A stretch of 8,488 bases of DNA from an uncultured Sphingomonas sp. GTDB taxonomy: Bacteria; Pseudomonadota; Alphaproteobacteria; Sphingomonadales; Sphingomonadaceae. Position 1 is the stretch's first letter. Every line of letters starts with the position of its first letter. The notes under the pieces were generated by a model that was given only the letters and a program-made list of their open reading frames with translations, had not been told where the DNA came from and did not search any database. Both the position numbers and the translations under genes were made by a program. Location: the NCBI GenBank assembly GCA_934555855.1, contig CAKTFL010000074.1, positions 1 to 8,488 on the forward strand, read 5' to 3'. This document shows, piece after piece, positions 4,955 to 8,488 of this stretch.

Positions 4955-7222
4955 ATGACGAAGGTGCTAGGGCACGACATCAATCATCTCGTACTTGTCG
5001 GCAACTTCCTGCCGCGCAAGTGCGGCCTGGCGACCTTCACCACCGATTGCTACACTGCGATGCGCGACCGCTTCCCGGATACGCAGGTCGACGTCTATGC
5101 GATGGACGACCGGCCTGGCCGCTACGACTATCCCGATGCGGTGACCGGGACGATCCCGCAGAACGAATTGGCGGCCTATATCGCCACCGCGCGTCGGATC
5201 GAGGCGAGCGGGGCTCAGGCGATCTGGGTCCAGCACGAATATGGGATTTATGGCGGCCCGGCGGGCGAGCACCTGCTCGCGCTGCTCGATCGTACCACGC
5301 TGCCGGTGATCGTGACCCTTCACACCATCCTCGAAAAGCCGAACGCCGATGAGCGGCGGGTGATGGAGGGGTTGCTGCGCCGCGCCGATCGGGTGGTGGT
5401 GATGGCCGATCGCGGGCGCGAGATCCTGCGCCGCGTCTACGGCGCCAATGCAAGGCAGATCGTGACCATTCCGCATGGCGTGCCCGACCGGCCGCTGGTC
5501 GAGCCCGCCACGCTGAAGGAACAGTTCGGCTGGCAGGGTCGCGAAGTCGTGCTGACCTTCGGCCTGCTTGCGCCGAACAAGGGCATCGAGACGATGATCG
5601 AGGCGCTGCCGGCGGTCGCCGCGCGCCATCCGGACATGCTGTATGTCGTGCTGGGCGCGACGCATCCGCATCTGGTCGAGCATGAGGGCGAAGCCTATCG
5701 CGACCGGCTGAAGGCTCAGGCCGAGCGGCTGGGCGTCGGCGGCAACATCGACTTTATCGACGAGTTCGTCGAATATGACGCGCTGCTGGATTATCTCCAG
5801 GCGGCGGACATCTACGCGACGCCGTACAACAATCCGGCCCAGATCACGAGCGGTACGCTGTCCTATGCCGTCGGCGTGGGCAAGGCGGTGATCTCCACCC
5901 CCTATGTCCATGCCACGGAAATCCTGGCCGATGGCCATGGCGTGCTGGTGGACTTCGGCGACAGCGCCGCGTTCGCACGCGAGATCGACAAGCTGTTGTC
6001 CAGCGAGCGTGACCGGCGTCGCCTGCAGGAGCGCGCCTATGCCCGCGGACGCACCATGATCTGGTCGCGGCTGGCCGAGGCTACCATGGCGGAGGTGGAG
6101 GCGATTGTCGCTGCCCGCCCTAGGCGGCTCGCGACGGGTAGCGCGCCCACCAAGCTGCTGAAGGCAGACTTCGCCGGCGTGGAGCGGATGAGCGACTCCA
6201 CGGGCATGTATCAGCACGCCATCTATTCGATCCCGGATCGCCGTCACGGTTATTGCATCGACGACAATGCCCGCGCGCTGATGCTGGTGGCGCAGATGGA
6301 CGGGCTCGATCCGATCACGCGCGATCGGTGGATGACGACGTATGCGTCGTTCGTGCAATATGCCTGGAACCCGGACCAGCGCCGCTATCGCAACTTCATG
6401 CGGTTCGATCGCACCTGGTGCGAGGATGTCGGGTCGGAGGACTCAAACGGCCGGACCTTGTGGGCGCTTGGCGTGACTGCGCGCGATGCGGCCGATCAGA
6501 AGCACCGCGACTGGGCGACGATGTTCTTCGACGCGACCGGCTCGATCGCGCTGGAACTGGGATCGCTCCGGGCGCAGTCCTTTGCGATGCTGGGCGCCGC
6601 GGCAATGCTGGAGGCGAGCCCCGGCCATGCACTGGCCCGCTCGATCCTGGAGCGCTTCCCCGACGAGCAGATGAAGCTGCTCGAAGAGGCGCGCCGCCCC
6701 GAATGGCAGTGGTTCGAGATCGTTCTCGCCTATGACAATGCCCGGCTGCCGCAGGCGTTGATCGTCGCCGGCATGGCGCTGGGCCGTGAGGATTATATCC
6801 GCACCGGCGTGCAGACGCTGGAATGGATCTGCGATAAGCAGACCTCCCCGGAGGGCCGCTTCCGGGCTGTAGGCCATGAAAGCTTCGGCCGGCCCTATGC
6901 CGATCCGCTGCCGTTCGACCAGCAGCCGCTGGAAGCGCAGGCGACGGTGGAGGCGTGCGTGGCGGCTTACAAGGCGACCGGCGACTCGCGCTGGGTGGCG
7001 GAGGCGGAGCGCGCCTATGGCTGGTTCCTGGGCGCCAACGATCTCGACCTGCCGCTGGCGACCGCGTCCGATGGCGGCTGTTTCGACGGGCTGACGCCGA
7101 CCGGGCTTAATCGCAATCAGGGTGCGGAGTCGATTTTGGCGCTGCAACTCGCCAGCTGTGCGATTTCTGGGCTTTCAAAGATGGTGGCAGGCGTGGCAGG
7201 AACCGCGCGCGCCGTTGCGTAG
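4955..7222 (+). CDS. GT4 glycosyltransferase fused to a helical toroid-like domain
   Basis: A 755-residue soluble protein with two parts. Residues about 10-390 are a GT-B fold glycosyltransferase of the GT4 type. They show a Gly-rich loop LVGNFLPRKCGLATFT (14-29), WVQHEYGIYGG (91-101), IPHGVPDRP (172-180), TFGLLAPNKGIETMIEALP (201-219, with the donor-binding lysine K209) and a donor pocket around QITSGTLSYAVGVGKAVIST (296-315). There the usual E-x7-E acids are replaced by Gln and Ser. Residues about 400-745 look all-helical, with conserved-looking acidic and aromatic stretches: GYCIDDNARAL (432-442), WCEDVGSEDSNGR (488-500), WQWFEIVLAYDNARLPQA (584-601) and GLNRNQGAES (717-726). This resembles an (alpha/alpha)6-type glycan-active domain. 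A nucleotide-sugar donor such as GDP-mannose is an inference from the GH130 neighbour. There is no signal peptide or membrane segment. Start ATG 4955, with AGAGGG 4 bases upstream. Probably cotranscribed with the GH130 gene. Confidence 0.85.
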   Translation: MTKVLGHDINHLVLVGNFLPRKCGLATFTTDCYTAMRDRFPDTQVDVYAMDDRPGRYDYPDAVTGTIPQNELAAYIATARRIEASGAQAIWVQHEYGIYGGPAGEHLLALLDRTTLPVIVTLHTILEKPNADERRVMEGLLRRADRVVVMADRGREILRRVYGANARQIVTIPHGVPDRPLVEPATLKEQFGWQGREVVLTFGLLAPNKGIETMIEALPAVAARHPDMLYVVLGATHPHLVEHEGEAYRDRLKAQAERLGVGGNIDFIDEFVEYDALLDYLQAADIYATPYNNPAQITSGTLSYAVGVGKAVISTPYVHATEILADGHGVLVDFGDSAAFAREIDKLLSSERDRRRLQERAYARGRTMIWSRLAEATMAEVEAIVAARPRRLATGSAPTKLLKADFAGVERMSDSTGMYQHAIYSIPDRRHGYCIDDNARALMLVAQMDGLDPITRDRWMTTYASFVQYAWNPDQRRYRNFMRFDRTWCEDVGSEDSNGRTLWALGVTARDAADQKHRDWATMFFDATGSIALELGSLRAQSFAMLGAAAMLEASPGHALARSILERFPDEQMKLLEEARRPEWQWFEIVLAYDNARLPQALIVAGMALGREDYIRTGVQTLEWICDKQTSPEGRFRAVGHESFGRPYADPLPFDQQPLEAQATVEACVAAYKATGDSRWVAEAERAYGWFLGANDLDLPLATASDGGCFDGLTPTGLNRNQGAESILALQLASCAISGLSKMVAGVAGTARAVA

Positions 7223-7263
7223 CCTCGCTCGACACGTCGCAGATCAACGGCGCTAAGCGAGGC
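7222..7263 (+). promoter_or_regulatory. Intercistronic inverted repeat between GT4 and GH130 genes
   Basis: GCCTCGCT (7222-7229) begins on the last base of the GT4 stop codon and is perfectly complementary to AGCGAGGC (7256-7263), with a 26-base loop. The 3' arm contains GAGG, the only Shine-Dalgarno-like sequence before the GH130 ATG at 7277, although its spacing of 14 bases is long. No T-run follows, so it is unlikely to be a simple terminator. It could mask translation initiation or stabilise the mRNA. Confidence 0.35.
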
Positions 7264-7276
7264 AAGACTCTACGCG

Positions 7277-8488
7277 ATGGACCTGTTCAACCACCGCTTG
7301 CGGCTGCACGCCGACCCGTCGCGCGTCGTCGTCCGCCCCTTCCACATTGCCAGTGCACCCAATGGCCAGACGCCCAGCCGCACCGAGCGGCTGGTGTCGG
7401 AGGTGCTGAAGATGTCGGTCGAGGAGGCCCGCGAGGAGCTCGAAGCCGTCCTCAAGGACTTCGAGGCGCGGCACTGGCAAACACGCCGCGTGTTCATGAC
7501 CCGCTATGCGGAGGTCGAGGATCAGCTAGGGCTCGACGGCAGCACGATCGACAATGAGAAAAGGCAGCTGATCGGCGCCTATTTCTGCCACGAATACAGC
7601 TATGCCGCCGCGGCGTTGATGAATCCCAGCGCGGTGCCGCATTTCGACCAGTCTGGGATGCCTGAGGGATCGATGCGATTCCTGATGTCGATGCGCGCGG
7701 TCGGAGAGGGGCATATCAGCTCCGTTGCGTTCCGCGAGGGGATCATCACCGACCAGAACCAGCTGAAGCTGGCGCCAGAGCCGCCCTTCGCCACCGCGAC
7801 GGACGTGCAGCACCGTCCGGAGGAGGGCTTTCTAGAGGGGGCGGTCACGGTTCACCGCAATCGCGACTCCACCCTGTCGGGCACCGTGATCTTTCCGATC
7901 ACCGTGGCGCAGTCCAAGGGGCTGGAGGACATGCGTATCGTGCAGTTCACGCACGATGACGGCAATGTCGAGTGGATCGGGACCTATACGGCCTATAACG
8001 GATCGGCCATCCAGTCGGAATTGATGCGGACCCGCGACTTCCGGGCGTTCGATCTGGTGCCGATGACCGGCCCTGCCGCGCGCAACAAGGGCATGGCGCT
8101 GTTCCCGCGCAAGGTCGCGGGCCAGTATATGATGATCGGCCGGCAAGACGGCGAGAACCTGTTCCTGCTCAAGTCCGACACGCTGGAGCATTGGGAAGAG
8201 GGCGAAAAGATCCTGACGCCTTTCTACCCGTGGGAGCTGGTGCAGATCGGCAATTGCGGACCGCCCATCGAGATCGACGAAGGCTGGCTGCTGCTGACCC
8301 ACGGCGTCGGCGCAATGCGGAAATACTCGATCGGTGCGGCGCTGCTGGACAAGAACGACCCGTCCAAGGTGCTGGGCCGGACGCGAGAGCCGATCCTGGC
8401 CGCCAAGGACCAGGATCGCGAAGGGTATGTCCCCAACGTCGTCTATTCCTGCGGCGCCATCCGGCACGATGACGGGCTGTTCCTGCCC
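7277..8488 (+). CDS. GH130 family glycoside phosphorylase/hydrolase (3' partial)
   Basis: The frame from ATG 7277 stays open to the right edge, 404 residues without a stop. Residues 1-130 are an extension before the catalytic core, with a helical section TERLVSEVLKMSVEEAREEL (36-55) and QTRRVFMTRYAEVEDQLG (68-85). From about 130 the protein reads as a GH130 five-bladed propeller: RAVGEGHISSVAFREG (140-155), GLEDMRIV (215-222, the position of the usual ED-P-R motif with the catalytic Asp region), TYTAYNG (236-242), IGRQDGENLFLL (287-298), QIGNCGPPIE (323-332) and HGVGAMRKYSIGAALLD (342-358). Characterised GH130 members phosphorolyse or hydrolyse beta-1,4- and beta-1,2-mannosides. Which activity applies here cannot be told. 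No signal peptide is seen, so it is cytoplasmic. The start is supported by the family-like N-terminus MDLFNHRLRLHADPSRVVVR; the ribosome binding site is poor. It follows the GT4 gene by 54 bases. Confidence 0.88.
   Translation, partial: MDLFNHRLRLHADPSRVVVRPFHIASAPNGQTPSRTERLVSEVLKMSVEEAREELEAVLKDFEARHWQTRRVFMTRYAEVEDQLGLDGSTIDNEKRQLIGAYFCHEYSYAAAALMNPSAVPHFDQSGMPEGSMRFLMSMRAVGEGHISSVAFREGIITDQNQLKLAPEPPFATATDVQHRPEEGFLEGAVTVHRNRDSTLSGTVIFPITVAQSKGLEDMRIVQFTHDDGNVEWIGTYTAYNGSAIQSELMRTRDFRAFDLVPMTGPAARNKGMALFPRKVAGQYMMIGRQDGENLFLLKSDTLEHWEEGEKILTPFYPWELVQIGNCGPPIEIDEGWLLLTHGVGAMRKYSIGAALLDKNDPSKVLGRTREPILAAKDQDREGYVPNVVYSCGAIRHDDGLFLP

Noticed and set aside
4967..6358. Minus-strand frame of 463 codons opposite the glycosyltransferase gene
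   Set aside because: It is an antisense shadow, rich in His, Arg and Gln, without domains and opposite a clear GT4 protein.
7222..7263. Rho-independent terminator between the GT4 and GH130 genes
   Set aside because: The stem is perfect, but the loop is 26 bases and no T-run follows, so termination is unlikely.
7832..8467. Minus-strand frame of 211 codons opposite the GH130 gene
   Set aside because: The plus frame is continuous and shows GH130 motifs throughout this stretch.

Overview
The window reads as ordinary chromosome of an alphaproteobacterium, most likely a sphingomonad. Base composition is strongly GC-rich and long antisense shadow frames are common. The proteins have the character of Sphingomonas-type homologues, and the intergenic repeat at 204-275 resembles one I know from sphingomonad genomes. 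The genus is inferred from this overall character, not from a marker gene.

Layout. Positions 1-191 hold the last 62 codons of an unidentified plus-strand gene. It converges on a three-gene minus-strand run, and a palindromic repeat lies between them. In transcription order the run is a class III FeS photolyase (phrB type, 3962-2418), a 3-mercaptopyruvate sulfurtransferase (sseA, 2397-1555, only 20 bases downstream) and a cystathionine beta-lyase (metC, 1480-284, 74 bases further on). A 110-base divergent intergenic region separates this run from a plus-strand series. That series is a 78-residue DUF6894-type protein with a GTG start, the queuosine-pathway nitrile reductase queF, a 755-residue GT4 glycosyltransferase fused to a helical toroid-like domain, and a GH130 family protein that runs off the right edge. 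No gap without a gene exceeds 150 bases, and I see no tRNA, rRNA, insertion sequence, CRISPR array or origin.

How the genes work together. metC and sseA both act in sulfur amino-acid metabolism: beta-cleavage of cystathionine to homocysteine, and sulfur transfer from mercaptopyruvate. Their proximity to a [4Fe-4S] photolyase may be more than chance. queF stands alone here, so the other queuosine genes must lie elsewhere. The GT4-toroid/GH130 pair is the least explained part of the window. It looks like a two-gene glycan module, one protein building a glycoside and a partner able to phosphorolyse or hydrolyse beta-mannosides. A degenerate match to the EcfG general-stress promoter, a 5'-leader hairpin and an intercistronic hairpin may regulate it. 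Its product and substrate cannot be read from the sequence.
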